This document shows positions 40,148 to 47,595 of a DNA stretch of 64,000 bases, piece by piece. The notes below the pieces were generated by a model. It saw nothing but the letters and a program-made list of their open reading frames with translations, ran no database searches and was not told the origin of the DNA. The position numbers and the translations under genes are program-made. This DNA is from Acidimicrobiia bacterium. Its GTDB lineage: Bacteria; Actinomycetota; Acidimicrobiia; Acidimicrobiales; Aldehydirespiratoraceae. Position 1 is the stretch's first letter, and each line of letters starts with the position of its first letter. The DNA lies in NCBI GenBank assembly GCA_022828135.1, contig JAJEJB010000035.1, forward strand, positions 58,052 through 122,051. Direction: 5' to 3'.

Positions 40148-41446
40148 TCAGTGATGGTGTCCGAAGAAGGCGAGCTTGCGCTTCTTGCGGGCCATCTGGC
40201 GCTCCAGCAGATGGTCCACATGGTGATCCTCGGAGGTGCATCCCCTCACGGAGGTCTCCAGCTGGATCGTGCTGTGGGCGATGCCGTGCTCCTCGTTGGC
40301 GATCCGCCTGAGCTCCCGCAGCATGTCGTCCAAGTTGCCCGCATGCTCCGGGTCGGCCAGCACGTGGGCGGTCAGCGACACGTAGCCGGACGTCACCGTC
40401 CAGGCGTGCACGTCGTGGATTACGGTCACGCCGGGCACTTCCTCCATGTCGTGGCACAGCTTGTAGAGGTCAAGGTGCTCGGGAGTGCCCTCGACCAGCA
40501 CTTGCAGCACCGAGGTGACCAGGTGCCAGGAGCTGAACACGATCAACAGCGCGATCAGCACGCTCAGGATGGGGTCGACGATGTTCCACCCGAACAGGAT
40601 GATGATGACCGCGGAGATGATGACGGCCACCGACCCCATGAGGTCGGCGAGCACGTGCTGGAGGGCTCCCTCGACGTTGAGGCTGTGCCCTGACGCCCCG
40701 TGCAGCATGTAGGCCGCCACCACGTTCACTAGCAGGCCGATCCCGCCCACGATCAGGACCGTGCCGCCCTTGATCTCCTCGGGCGACATGAACCGGTGGA
40801 TGGCCTCCCAGACGATCCAGGCCGCGATGAGCCACAGCGACAGCGCATTGACGGCCGCGGCCAGGATCTCGGCCCGGTTGTAGCCATAGGTCCGCTCGGC
40901 CGAGGCCGGCCGCTTGGCGAGCCATATCGCCAGCAGGGCCAGCGCGATGGAGGCGCTGTCGGTCAGCATGTGGCCGGCATCGGCTATGAGGGCCAGGCTT
41001 CCTGATATGACCCCGCCGATCACCTCGACCACCATGAACGTGGCGGTCATGGTGAGCGCCCCGAGGAGGACGCGCCTAGAGGTCTCCCTCAGGTCGTGGT
41101 GGTGGTGATCGTGGTCGTGGTCGTGGCCATGGCCGTGATGATGGTGGTGGCCATGACCATGGTCGTGATCGTGCCCGTGATCGTGGCCATGATGATCATG
41201 CCCGTGGCCGTGGGCGTGATCGTGCCCGTGATCGTGGCCATGATGATCATGCCCGTGGCCGTGATCGTGGCCGCAGTCGTCGCCGTGCGCGTGATCATGC
41301 CCCGCGTGATCGCAATCGTCGGGATGCTCGTGGGAATGACCGTGCCCACAGTCGTCGCCGTGCGCGTGATCATGCCCCGCGTGCTCGCAGCCCTCAGGAT
41401 GTTCGTGGCCGGGCGCCGCGTGAGCGCCCGTCTCAGCAGCGGCCAC
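40148..41446 (-). CDS. CDF-family zinc exporter with long His-rich N-terminus (CzcD/ZitB-like)
   Basis: 432 residues from GTG at 41446. Residues 1-115 are almost entirely His, Asp and Gly with periodic Cys, then about six membrane spans begin near residue 125. Metal-site motifs 'DAGHMLTDS' and 'HVLADLMGS' give the H-x(3)-D pairs of zinc CDF proteins. The C-terminal cytoplasmic domain follows ('[19 protein letters not shown]'). It exports Zn2+ (or Cd2+/Co2+) by proton exchange. Two internal DNA repeats expanded the His segment: 48 bp copied exactly at 41165-41212 and 41216-41263, and a further pair 75 bp apart near 41274 and 41349. The start GTG overlaps the stop of the preceding Zur/His-rich frame (TAGTG). 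Confidence 0.93.
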   Translation of the reverse strand: MAAAETGAHAAPGHEHPEGCEHAGHDHAHGDDCGHGHSHEHPDDCDHAGHDHAHGDDCGHDHGHGHDHHGHDHGHDHAHGHGHDHHGHDHGHDHDHGHGHHHHHGHGHDHDHDHHHHDLRETSRRVLLGALTMTATFMVVEVIGGVISGSLALIADAGHMLTDSASIALALLAIWLAKRPASAERTYGYNRAEILAAAVNALSLWLIAAWIVWEAIHRFMSPEEIKGGTVLIVGGIGLLVNVVAAYMLHGASGHSLNVEGALQHVLADLMGSVAVIISAVIIILFGWNIVDPILSVLIALLIVFSSWHLVTSVLQVLVEGTPEHLDLYKLCHDMEEVPGVTVIHDVHAWTVTSGYVSLTAHVLADPEHAGNLDDMLRELRRIANEEHGIAHSTIQLETSVRGCTSEDHHVDHLLERQMARKKRKLAFFGHHH

Positions 41447-41712
41447 TATGCAGCGTTACAGCACTCTTCGGTGTGAGTGTGCACTTCAATGTCGCAGTGG
41501 TCGGCATGGTCCGCGTGCGAGTGCTCCGGCGTATCGCAGTGGTCGGCGTGGTCGGCGTGCGAGTGCTCCGGCGTATCGCAGTGGTCGCCGTGGTCGTGAT
41601 CGTCGTCACAGTGGTCGGCGTGCGAATGCTCCTCCATGCCGCAGTGGTCGGCATGGTCGGCGTGCGTATGCTCCGGATGGTCGTAGCACGTATCGGTGTG
41701 GACATGGGCCAT
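41446..41712 (-). CDS. Possible separate small His/Cys-rich metal-binding protein nested in the zur frame
   Basis: 88 residues beginning '[20 protein letters not shown]' and ending '[11 protein letters not shown]', with about 30 percent His plus Cys and Asp in repeats such as '[14 protein letters not shown]'. The ATG at 41712 has an AGAGAG purine run nine bases upstream and a -35/-10 pair with a Zur-type box at 41761-41799. So it may be translated independently of the repressor domain, as a zinc buffer or chaperone. Its stop overlaps the CDF exporter GTG by one base. Repeat period in the DNA is about 51 bp. Existence as a free protein is inference; the ORF itself is certain. Confidence 0.55.
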   Translation of the reverse strand: MAHVHTDTCYDHPEHTHADHADHCGMEEHSHADHCDDDHDHGDHCDTPEHSHADHADHCDTPEHSHADHADHCDIEVHTHTEECCNAA

Positions 41713-42282
41713 TGCAAACTCTCTTTTCGTTGCGTCACCGGCGTACTGTGCCGGGGGGTTGATTCTCAATATATTGGTAGCGCCATCTTCCAATGTCAAG
41801 TCTTCGACGAAATGAACGCAGCGAGAGCAATGGCCGTGCAGGTCGAGCACGTGACGTAGGGGCGTGAAGGAGGCCCGACGCGCCGCCTCGGCGAGACGGC
41901 GGTCGATCATCTCCTCCAACTCGTCGTCCAGGTGTACGTCGGTGATCGCGCCGCAGGCAATGCACACCAGATGGTGGTGGTGCGACAGCAGCGGTTCGGC
42001 CAGCTCGAAATAGGCACGATCGCTTCGGATCGAGATCCGGTTGACCACGCCCGAGCGTTCAAGCACGCCGAGGTTGCGGTAGGTCGAGCTGACAGGCAGA
42101 TCCGGGGCGGACGAGGCGATCTCGGTCAGCGTCACCGGGCGCCCCGCGTCCACTAGCGCCTCGACCAACCGCCGCCGGCCCGGCGTGTAGCGGGAGTCGT
42201 GTAGGGCCAAGCGGGCGCGCACCATTGCGTGGAGTTCCCTAAGGCCGGGGGTCCGGTCGGGCTTGCCTGATCTACGGGACAT
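41446..42282 (-). CDS. zur: Zur-type Fur-family regulator, reading frame fused to a His/Cys-rich tail
   Basis: 278 residues in one frame. Residues 1-161 are a Fur/Zur regulator: winged helix '[20 protein letters not shown]', '[16 protein letters not shown]' with CxxC near residue 107, and a second CxxC in '[10 protein letters not shown]' near residue 155. A normal Fur protein ends here, yet no stop occurs. The frame runs through residues 162-190, whose codons (ATA, AGA, TTG, TTT) are unlike the rest and whose DNA looks like a promoter. It continues into an 88-residue His/Cys/Asp segment with four repeats. Either a true fusion or a nested gene is possible. ATG at 42282 is used; ATG at 42225 is an alternative close to the fold start. 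It is divergent from znuA, so control of both is expected. Confidence 0.88.
   Translation of the reverse strand: MSRRSGKPDRTPGLRELHAMVRARLALHDSRYTPGRRRLVEALVDAGRPVTLTEIASSAPDLPVSSTYRNLGVLERSGVVNRISIRSDRAYFELAEPLLSHHHHLVCIACGAITDVHLDDELEEMIDRRLAEAARRASFTPLRHVLDLHGHCSRCVHFVEDLTLEDGATNILRINPPAQYAGDATKREFAMAHVHTDTCYDHPEHTHADHADHCGMEEHSHADHCDDDHDHGDHCDTPEHSHADHADHCDTPEHSHADHADHCDIEVHTHTEECCNAA
41761..41799 (-). promoter_or_regulatory. Promoter-like sequence with Zur-type box inside the zur frame
   Basis: On the minus strand TTGACA (41799-41794), a 17-bp spacer and CAATAT form a sigma-70-like pair. TTGAGAATCAA (41769-41759) overlaps the downstream side. The 11-mer ATTCTCAATAT at 41762-41772 on the plus strand is identical to that at 42311-42321 in the znuA promoter. 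The segment is AT-rich and lies 49-87 bp before the nested ATG. Visual call; the spacing and the shared 11-mer are the support. Confidence 0.55.
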
Positions 42283-42295
42283 GGCTCCAGGTTAG

Positions 42296-42324
42296 TTGCC
42301 ACTGGGACTCATTCTCAATATAGA
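42296..42324 (+). promoter_or_regulatory. znuA promoter with overlapping Zur-type box
   Basis: TTGCCA at 42296-42301, a 17-bp spacer and TATAGA at 42319-42324 make a good sigma-70-like promoter 45 bp before the znuA GTG. TCATTCTCA (42309-42317) lies in the spacer, and ATTCTCAATAT runs into the -10. Its exact 9-bp reverse complement TGAGAATGA occurs at 42397-42405, early in znuA. A repressor bound here would block RNA polymerase. The half-site TGAGAAT fits the Fur/Zur family pattern; binding is inferred. Confidence 0.6.
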
Positions 42325-42368
42325 CTTCGGCGGTCAGTGTCTCGTCGTTCTCGCCAAGGAGCCAACCC

Positions 42369-43688
42369 GTGAAGCATCTCCAAGACCCGGACAACCTGAG
42401 AATGAATGGCGGTGGGAGTCGGTGGCGGCGACCCCGATGGGCGGCGCTCGCCGGTTTCGCCGCAATTGCGATGGTCGCCGCGGCGTGCAGCGGGGACTCA
42501 GAAGGTGGGGACGCGCCGGCAGCGGCACCCGATACTCCTACCATCCTCGTCACGACCGGCATCTGGGCCGACATCGTCTCTAACATAACCTGTGGCGGGC
42601 TGGCCGACATCGAGACGATCATCCCGGTCGGCGGCGACCCGCACAGCTACGAGCCGTCCCTGCAGGACCGGGCCCGCATGGAGAACGCCGCGCTGGTGGT
42701 GGCCAACGGCCTGGAGTTGGAGGAGGCCCTTGAGGACACACTCGAGGCGGTCGCTGAGGGCGGCACGCCGGTGTTCGAATTCGCAGAGGGCATGGACACC
42801 ATCGCGTTCTCATTCGAGGGCGCTCACCACCACGGAGAGGGTGGAGAAGACGAGGGCCACGACGAGGGCGAAGAGGAAGAGGGCCACGACGAGGGCGAAG
42901 CCGACGAGGAAGAGGGCCACCACGACGACGAAGCCGAAGAAGAAGAAGAAGAAGAAGGCCACCACGACGAAGACGACGACGAAGCCGACGAAGAAGAAGG
43001 CCACCACGACGACGAAGCCGAAGAAGAAGAAGAAGAAGGACACCACGACGAAGACGACGACGAAGCCGAAGAAGAAGAAGAAGAAGGACACCACGACGAA
43101 GACGACGACGAAGCCGAAGAAGAAGGCCACGACGAAGAGGGCGACGGCCACGGCAGCGGGGGCGACCCCCATGTGTGGTTCGATCCGCAGCGGGTGTCGG
43201 GGGCGCTGCCGAACCTCGCCCATCTGCTGACGAGCGACGTGGGCCTCGACTCAGCCGCCGTCGAGGCATGCCTGTCCGGCTATCTGGCCGAACTGGAGGC
43301 GGTAGACGCAGAGGTCGCCGCCAAGGTCGAGCAGCTTCCCGCCGCGAGCCGCAAGCTGGTCACCAACCACGAGGCGCTCGGGTACTTCGCCGACCGCTAC
43401 GGGTTCGAGCTCATCGGCACTGTCATCCCGACGCCGGCCAGCATGGCTCAGGCCAGTCCCGCCGGACTTGAAGAGTTGGCCGAGATCATCGAGCACGAGG
43501 GGATCAAGGCGATCTTCGCCGAGACCCTGCACTCCGTGGACGACGTGGAGGCGCTGGCCGACCGGGTCGGCGACGTCGATGTGGTCACGCTCTACACCGG
43601 CAGCCTCGGTCCCCCGGGCAGCGGTGCCGAGACCTACGTCGACTTCATGCGCACCAACGCCGATCTCATCGTCGACGCCCTCGGCTGA
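42369..43688 (+). CDS. znuA: Zinc ABC transporter substrate-binding lipoprotein with acidic/His-rich loop
   Basis: 439 residues from GTG at 42369 with AAGGAG seven bases before it. Signal peptide with lipobox 'VAAACSGDS' near residue 40, so membrane-anchored on the outer face. 'ILVTTGIWADIVSNI' starts the fold, and the zinc His residues are in 'GGDPHSYEP', 'DPHVWFDP' and 'VTNHEALGYFADRYGFE'. Between about residues 153 and 260 lies a loop of Glu, Asp and His repeats ('EEEEEEGHHDEDDDEA' several times), far longer and more acidic than the short His loop of most ZnuA proteins. This loop is thought to gather zinc. Its DNA is made of near-identical repeats (42878-43140) and has probably expanded by slippage. 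Divergent from zur, and znuB follows 57 bp later. Confidence 0.93.
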   Translation: MKHLQDPDNLRMNGGGSRWRRPRWAALAGFAAIAMVAAACSGDSEGGDAPAAAPDTPTILVTTGIWADIVSNITCGGLADIETIIPVGGDPHSYEPSLQDRARMENAALVVANGLELEEALEDTLEAVAEGGTPVFEFAEGMDTIAFSFEGAHHHGEGGEDEGHDEGEEEEGHDEGEADEEEGHHDDEAEEEEEEEGHHDEDDDEADEEEGHHDDEAEEEEEEGHHDEDDDEAEEEEEEGHHDEDDDEAEEEGHDEEGDGHGSGGDPHVWFDPQRVSGALPNLAHLLTSDVGLDSAAVEACLSGYLAELEAVDAEVAAKVEQLPAASRKLVTNHEALGYFADRYGFELIGTVIPTPASMAQASPAGLEELAEIIEHEGIKAIFAETLHSVDDVEALADRVGDVDVVTLYTGSLGPPGSGAETYVDFMRTNADLIVDALG

Positions 43689-43745
43689 GCCGGCACCCTT
43701 GGCGGGCCCTGCGCCCCCGGCGGAGCCGAACTAGAACATCCGGCT

Positions 43746-44630
43746 ATGGAGTTCCTGACCGACCCCGTGGCATGGTGGATCGACCCGTTCACATCCAACA
43801 TCTTCATGCGCCGGGCTCTCTACGCGGGCCTGCTGGTGGTCCTCACCACCTCGGTGGTGGGCACCTGGGTAGTGCTGCGGGGCATGAGCTTCCTGGGGGA
43901 CGCTCTGGCCCACGGCGTGCTGCCCGGGATCGCGCTGGCGTTCATCATCGGGGTTGACACCACCATCGGCGCCTTCGTGGCAGCCATTGCCATGGTGTGG
44001 GGCATCAACATGATCCGCAGCCACTCGCCGCTCCCGGAGGACACCTCCATCGGGGTGCTGTTCGTCGGTTTCCTGGCCCTGGCCGTGGCCATCATGTCCA
44101 GCTCGTCGGGGGCATACGTCGGGGACCTGAACCGCTTCCTGTTCGGATCCGTGACCGGAGTCGACGCGGGCGACCTCCGCCGCCAGGCCATCGCCGCGGT
44201 CATCTCGGTCGGCGGGGTGGTCGTGTTCTACCGGGCGTTCCTGGTCATGACGTTCGACCACGCCCAGGCCCAGGTCCTCGGCCTTCGCCCCCGCCTCGCC
44301 CACGGCGTGCTGCTGGTACTGCTGGCGATCTCGATCATCGCCTCATTCGAGGCCGTCGGGAACCTGCTGGTGTTCGCCTTCCTCATCGCGCCGCCGGCCA
44401 CTGCGGTCCTGCTGGTGCGCCGAGTACCGCGCATCATGGTTGCCGCGGCCGCGGTCGGGACCGTGTCCGTAGTCGTCGGACTGCTGGCCAGCTACCACTA
44501 CGACACGGCAGCCGGAGCCACCATGGCCCTGGCCACTGTCGTCGTCTTCATGGCGGTGCTGACCGTCAAGGCGACGCTGAGCGCATTCGGGGTGCACCGC
44601 GGACACTCCCACGCGGCCGCGGCGGGGTGA
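43746..44630 (+). CDS. znuB: Zinc ABC transporter permease
   Basis: 294 residues, ABC-3 family integral membrane protein with about eight hydrophobic spans. 'LRGMSFLGDALAHGVLPGIAL' near residue 48 and 'LLVFAFLIAPPATAVLL' near residue 220 are family landmarks. The C-terminus 'VHRGHSHAAAAG' carries a small His group. It moves Zn2+ delivered by ZnuA through the membrane. No ATPase gene follows or precedes; the ZnuC-like protein at 27483-28379 is the likely partner. The next gene is on the opposite strand, 11 bp away. Confidence 0.92.
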   Translation: MEFLTDPVAWWIDPFTSNIFMRRALYAGLLVVLTTSVVGTWVVLRGMSFLGDALAHGVLPGIALAFIIGVDTTIGAFVAAIAMVWGINMIRSHSPLPEDTSIGVLFVGFLALAVAIMSSSSGAYVGDLNRFLFGSVTGVDAGDLRRQAIAAVISVGGVVVFYRAFLVMTFDHAQAQVLGLRPRLAHGVLLVLLAISIIASFEAVGNLLVFAFLIAPPATAVLLVRRVPRIMVAAAAVGTVSVVVGLLASYHYDTAAGATMALATVVVFMAVLTVKATLSAFGVHRGHSHAAAAG

Positions 44631-44641
44631 CTCGGACTCGG

Positions 44642-45226
44642 CTAGGGCTGAGACCGCCGGGCCATGAGCTTCTCCACCACATCGCCTATAGCCAGCCCGA
44701 ATGCCTCGAGCGCGATCTCAGCGAGACGTGGGTCGCAGTCGGCCGCCGAGAAGTGCTGATGCTCTGCTAGCCGGGCCCAGTGTGGTGCCAGCGCATTGGG
44801 GCCGGTTATCGCTCCCTTGCCGAGGTCGGGAGAGACGTACAGCACGTTGGTCACGCCCGCGTTGATGATACGTATCATGCACATCTCGCACGGCTCGAGC
44901 GAGCTGACCAGGGTGTGCCCGATGAGGTCGGCATCGCGGTTCGTTTCCTCGAACGCGGTGAGCAGCACCATCTCGGCGTGGAAGTCGCTGCGAAAGTGCG
45001 GCCGGAACATGCGGTTGTGATCGCGGGCAATGACCTCGCCACCGGGGCCGACCAGCAGCACGCCGATGGCCGCGTTCCCCTCGAAGGCAGCCTCGATCGC
45101 TTCACTGACGGCTATGCGCGACCACTCGTCGTGGGGCCGATCGCCCCGATGCGAGTCAACCTCACGGCGCAGTTCGGCCAGCCGGTCGGTCCGGGCTGCG
45201 TCGAGTTGCTGGGGGTTGGAGTTCAT
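44642..45226 (-). CDS. Nucleoside/nucleobase deaminase (CDA superfamily)
   Basis: 194 residues. Zinc and catalytic motifs 'FHAEMVLL' (H-A-E) near residue 83 and 'EPCEMCMIRIINAG' (PCxxC) near residue 112 are complete. The family includes guanine, cytosine and tRNA adenosine deaminases; the loops after PCEMC do not fix the substrate. The N-terminal 40 residues are charged and atypical. It is itself a zinc enzyme lying next to the zinc locus, but as deaminases are common this is probably chance. It begins 9 bp downstream of the UbiD-type gene's stop, on the same strand. Confidence 0.88.
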   Translation of the reverse strand: MNSNPQQLDAARTDRLAELRREVDSHRGDRPHDEWSRIAVSEAIEAAFEGNAAIGVLLVGPGGEVIARDHNRMFRPHFRSDFHAEMVLLTAFEETNRDADLIGHTLVSSLEPCEMCMIRIINAGVTNVLYVSPDLGKGAITGPNALAPHWARLAEHQHFSAADCDPRLAEIALEAFGLAIGDVVEKLMARRSQP

Positions 45227-45235
45227 CCCGATGCG

Positions 45236-46615
45236 CTAGTCCCTGCGCTGGCCAGCACGGTCGTCGACGATCTCACGGCCGATGGAGCGAGCCGACGATG
45301 AGATCTCGATGCGCTGGGCGTCGAATCCCTCCCCCCGGGTGGCGTCGAGCGCCAGCCGCGATGTCGTGCCCAGCTTGTCTGCCGACGGGTCGAGGGCGCT
45401 GCCCGGCAGCCCGTCGATCACGATCATGTCCCGGTCCGGCTGGAAGTGGGTGGCCAGCGCCCAGAGCACCTCCTCGTCCCTGGTGACATCGACGTCCGCG
45501 TCGACGGCCACAACCGTCTTGAGGTACGGGTCCCAGCCCAACAGTCCCAGCAGCGCCTGGCGGGCCTCGCCCGGCCGGCGCTGGTCGACCGCGATGTAGC
45601 AGTGGAAGTGCGTACCCGAATGGGGATAGTGCACCGCGGCGACTGATCCGAAGCGGTCCTTGAGCTTGGCGATCATCTCCGCCTCGCGGGGCACCCGTCC
45701 GAGGTTGAGGTGCTCGTGGGAGTTCCCGCCGACCACGTCGACCCAGACCGCGCCGTTGCGCTGCATCACCGTGCACACGTCGACGCGGTTGCGGGTCGAG
45801 CGGTCCGACGAGTACCCGGAGAATTCGCCGAAGGGTCCCTCGTCCTCGTCGGCGGCGGGGTCGATCTCGCCCTCAAGGACGACCTCGGCCGCGGCCGGAA
45901 CCCTCAGGCCGTGCTTGGGGGTGTGCACAACCTCGAGGGGCTCTCCCAGCAGCCCGCCCGCGATCTCGCGCTCGTCGACACCGAAGGCGACCCGGGCCGA
46001 CGCCGCCAGCATGAACAGCGGGTGGGCGCCTATGACCATGGCCACCGGAAGCCTCCTACCCATCGCGGCCGCGTCCTGCAGCAGGCGCCAGAGGTCACCA
46101 CGGGAGTGGAGGCTCGTGCCGAGCGAGGTCGGTGAGGCCACCACCGACCGGTGGTAGCTCAGATTGCCGCGCCCGGTCTCGGCGTCCTCGGCCACCACGA
46201 TCCCGCTCGTGATGTAGGGGCCGATGTCGGTCTCGAAATGGGTCAGCAGCGGCAGGCTTCCTAAGTCGACGCGGTCGCCGACATCAACCCGGTCGGTGAT
46301 GGGTCCGTCGTCCGTCTCAGCCATCTCCATGGCATCTGCAGCCAGCCGCTGGTAGGTGTCGTGGAGTTCGCCCGGTTGAGCGCCCAGCATCCGCTCGATG
46401 CGCAGGCGGGAGGCGAAGAGGTTGGTGACCACCTCCCGGTCAGAGCCCTCGACGCTGGGGAAGCGCAGCAGCGGATGGCGGCCCCGCTCGGCCAACTCCC
46501 ACACGACCGCGGTGATGTGTTGGTCCAGCGAGACCGGACGATCGACGGTGTAGACGTCGTCCGGGTGCGCGTGCTGGTAGCCGCGTAGGAAGTCCTGGAG
46601 CCCTTGGCCGGTCAC
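45236..46615 (-). CDS. UbiD-family decarboxylase
   Basis: 459 residues from GTG at 46615. 'VWVDVVGGNSHEHLNLGRVP' near residue 318 and 'DEGPFGEFSGYSSDRS' near residue 285 hold the Arg-Glu-Glu-like residues and prenylated-flavin binding region of UbiD enzymes. 'PVAMVIGAHPLFMLAAS' is a further landmark near residue 208. UbiD proteins reversibly decarboxylate aromatic or unsaturated acids with prenyl-FMN made by UbiX; no ubiX is visible here. The upstream gene, 16 bp away, is an amidohydrolase whose family includes decarboxylases, so the two may act in one pathway. The open frame extends to 46774 with non-homologous antisense sequence, rejected. Confidence 0.91.
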   Translation of the reverse strand: MTGQGLQDFLRGYQHAHPDDVYTVDRPVSLDQHITAVVWELAERGRHPLLRFPSVEGSDREVVTNLFASRLRIERMLGAQPGELHDTYQRLAADAMEMAETDDGPITDRVDVGDRVDLGSLPLLTHFETDIGPYITSGIVVAEDAETGRGNLSYHRSVVASPTSLGTSLHSRGDLWRLLQDAAAMGRRLPVAMVIGAHPLFMLAASARVAFGVDEREIAGGLLGEPLEVVHTPKHGLRVPAAAEVVLEGEIDPAADEDEGPFGEFSGYSSDRSTRNRVDVCTVMQRNGAVWVDVVGGNSHEHLNLGRVPREAEMIAKLKDRFGSVAAVHYPHSGTHFHCYIAVDQRRPGEARQALLGLLGWDPYLKTVVAVDADVDVTRDEEVLWALATHFQPDRDMIVIDGLPGSALDPSADKLGTTSRLALDATRGEGFDAQRIEISSSARSIGREIVDDRAGQRRD

Positions 46616-46631
46616 AGCTGAGGAGCCGCCT

Positions 46632-47552
46632 CTAGGCGATCGGGGTGCCGTAGCTGCCTTCGGCCAACTGCTTCTTGGCGTCTTCGACAGTGGCGGGAGG
46701 GGCCGTGGGGGTGACCCCGACGAGCCGGGCGATGTTGTTGCCCATGTAGTCCTCCAACTGATCCTCGCTGGCATTGATGCCCTGGGGGGCGTCGTGGCAC
46801 AACACCTCGAGATGGGTCAGCCACATGCCCGGATCGTTCGGGGGTGAGTCGGTGCCGAACACGAGGCGGTCCCGCGGCATTTCCTTGGCGAACTCGACGA
46901 TGCGGGACTGCAGCAGCCAGCCCGACTCGCCATACACGTTGGGGGAGTCCATGATCATCCAGAACGCCTCAAAGCAGTAGACGCCGCCGGTCTGAACCCC
47001 GAAGTGCCCGATGATGAAGTCCACGTTCGGGAACTCGCGGATGATGGGGTAGAACTGCGTCGGGATCGAGTACGGGCCGTCGCCGGTGTGGATCAGCACC
47101 ACCACGCCCAACTCGTCGCACTTGCGCATCACCGGGCGCAGCCAGTCCAGGGCCCGGTCGGGCCGGTAGGCATGCATGTTGGCGTGGAGCTTGAGCATCT
47201 TGAACCCGTACTCCTTCACATGGAACTCGAGCTCGGCCGCGCCGTTCTCAGGCCCGAAACGCGGGTTGTAGTTGAAGTTGCCGATGAAGCGGTCGGGGTA
47301 CTTCTGGGTGAGTTCGGCGACATAGGCCATGTAGTCGCGGATGCCCTCGCGGCCGCCCCGGGAACCGTCGCGCCAGGCGGTGTTGCCGGGTGGAGGCTGG
47401 ATGAAGCCCATGTCGATGCGGCGCGGCTTGCCGTTGATCCAGTAGGGCCCATCCATCATCTTGAGCATGCGCTCCCCGGTGAACGGCTCACCGGTATGGC
47501 GCCAGGCCTCGTCCACGACGTTGGTGGGATGCAGGTGGGTGTCGATAATCAT
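46632..47552 (-). CDS. Amidohydrolase-2 family protein
   Basis: 306 residues from ATG at 47552, with AAGGAG nine bases upstream. 'MIIDTHLHPT' is the first metal site (H-x-H). 'MLKLHANMHAYRPD' near residue 135 and 'VVVLIHTGDGPYS' near residue 165 carry further ligands, and 'LVFGTDSPPNDP' near residue 247 the catalytic Asp. It belongs to the group of ACMSD-like decarboxylases and lactonases. It precedes the UbiD-type gene in the same orientation. The earlier in-frame start at 47633 gives a non-homologous N-terminus and has no ribosome-binding site. Confidence 0.9.
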   Translation of the reverse strand: MIIDTHLHPTNVVDEAWRHTGEPFTGERMLKMMDGPYWINGKPRRIDMGFIQPPPGNTAWRDGSRGGREGIRDYMAYVAELTQKYPDRFIGNFNYNPRFGPENGAAELEFHVKEYGFKMLKLHANMHAYRPDRALDWLRPVMRKCDELGVVVLIHTGDGPYSIPTQFYPIIREFPNVDFIIGHFGVQTGGVYCFEAFWMIMDSPNVYGESGWLLQSRIVEFAKEMPRDRLVFGTDSPPNDPGMWLTHLEVLCHDAPQGINASEDQLEDYMGNNIARLVGVTPTAPPATVEDAKKQLAEGSYGTPIA

Positions 47553-47595
47553 GCCGATGGCTCCTTGCCTTGCCGAACAGGCGTTGATCTGCTGG

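Noticed and set aside
41096..41476. Hydrophobic Val/Met-rich plus-strand frame over the exporter His region
   Set aside because: It is the antisense of His/Asp codons (GTG, ATG), so the membrane-like look is a composition artefact.
42810..43223. Phe/Val-rich minus-strand frame over the ZnuA loop
   Set aside because: Antisense of Glu/Asp/His codons; no start signal or homology.
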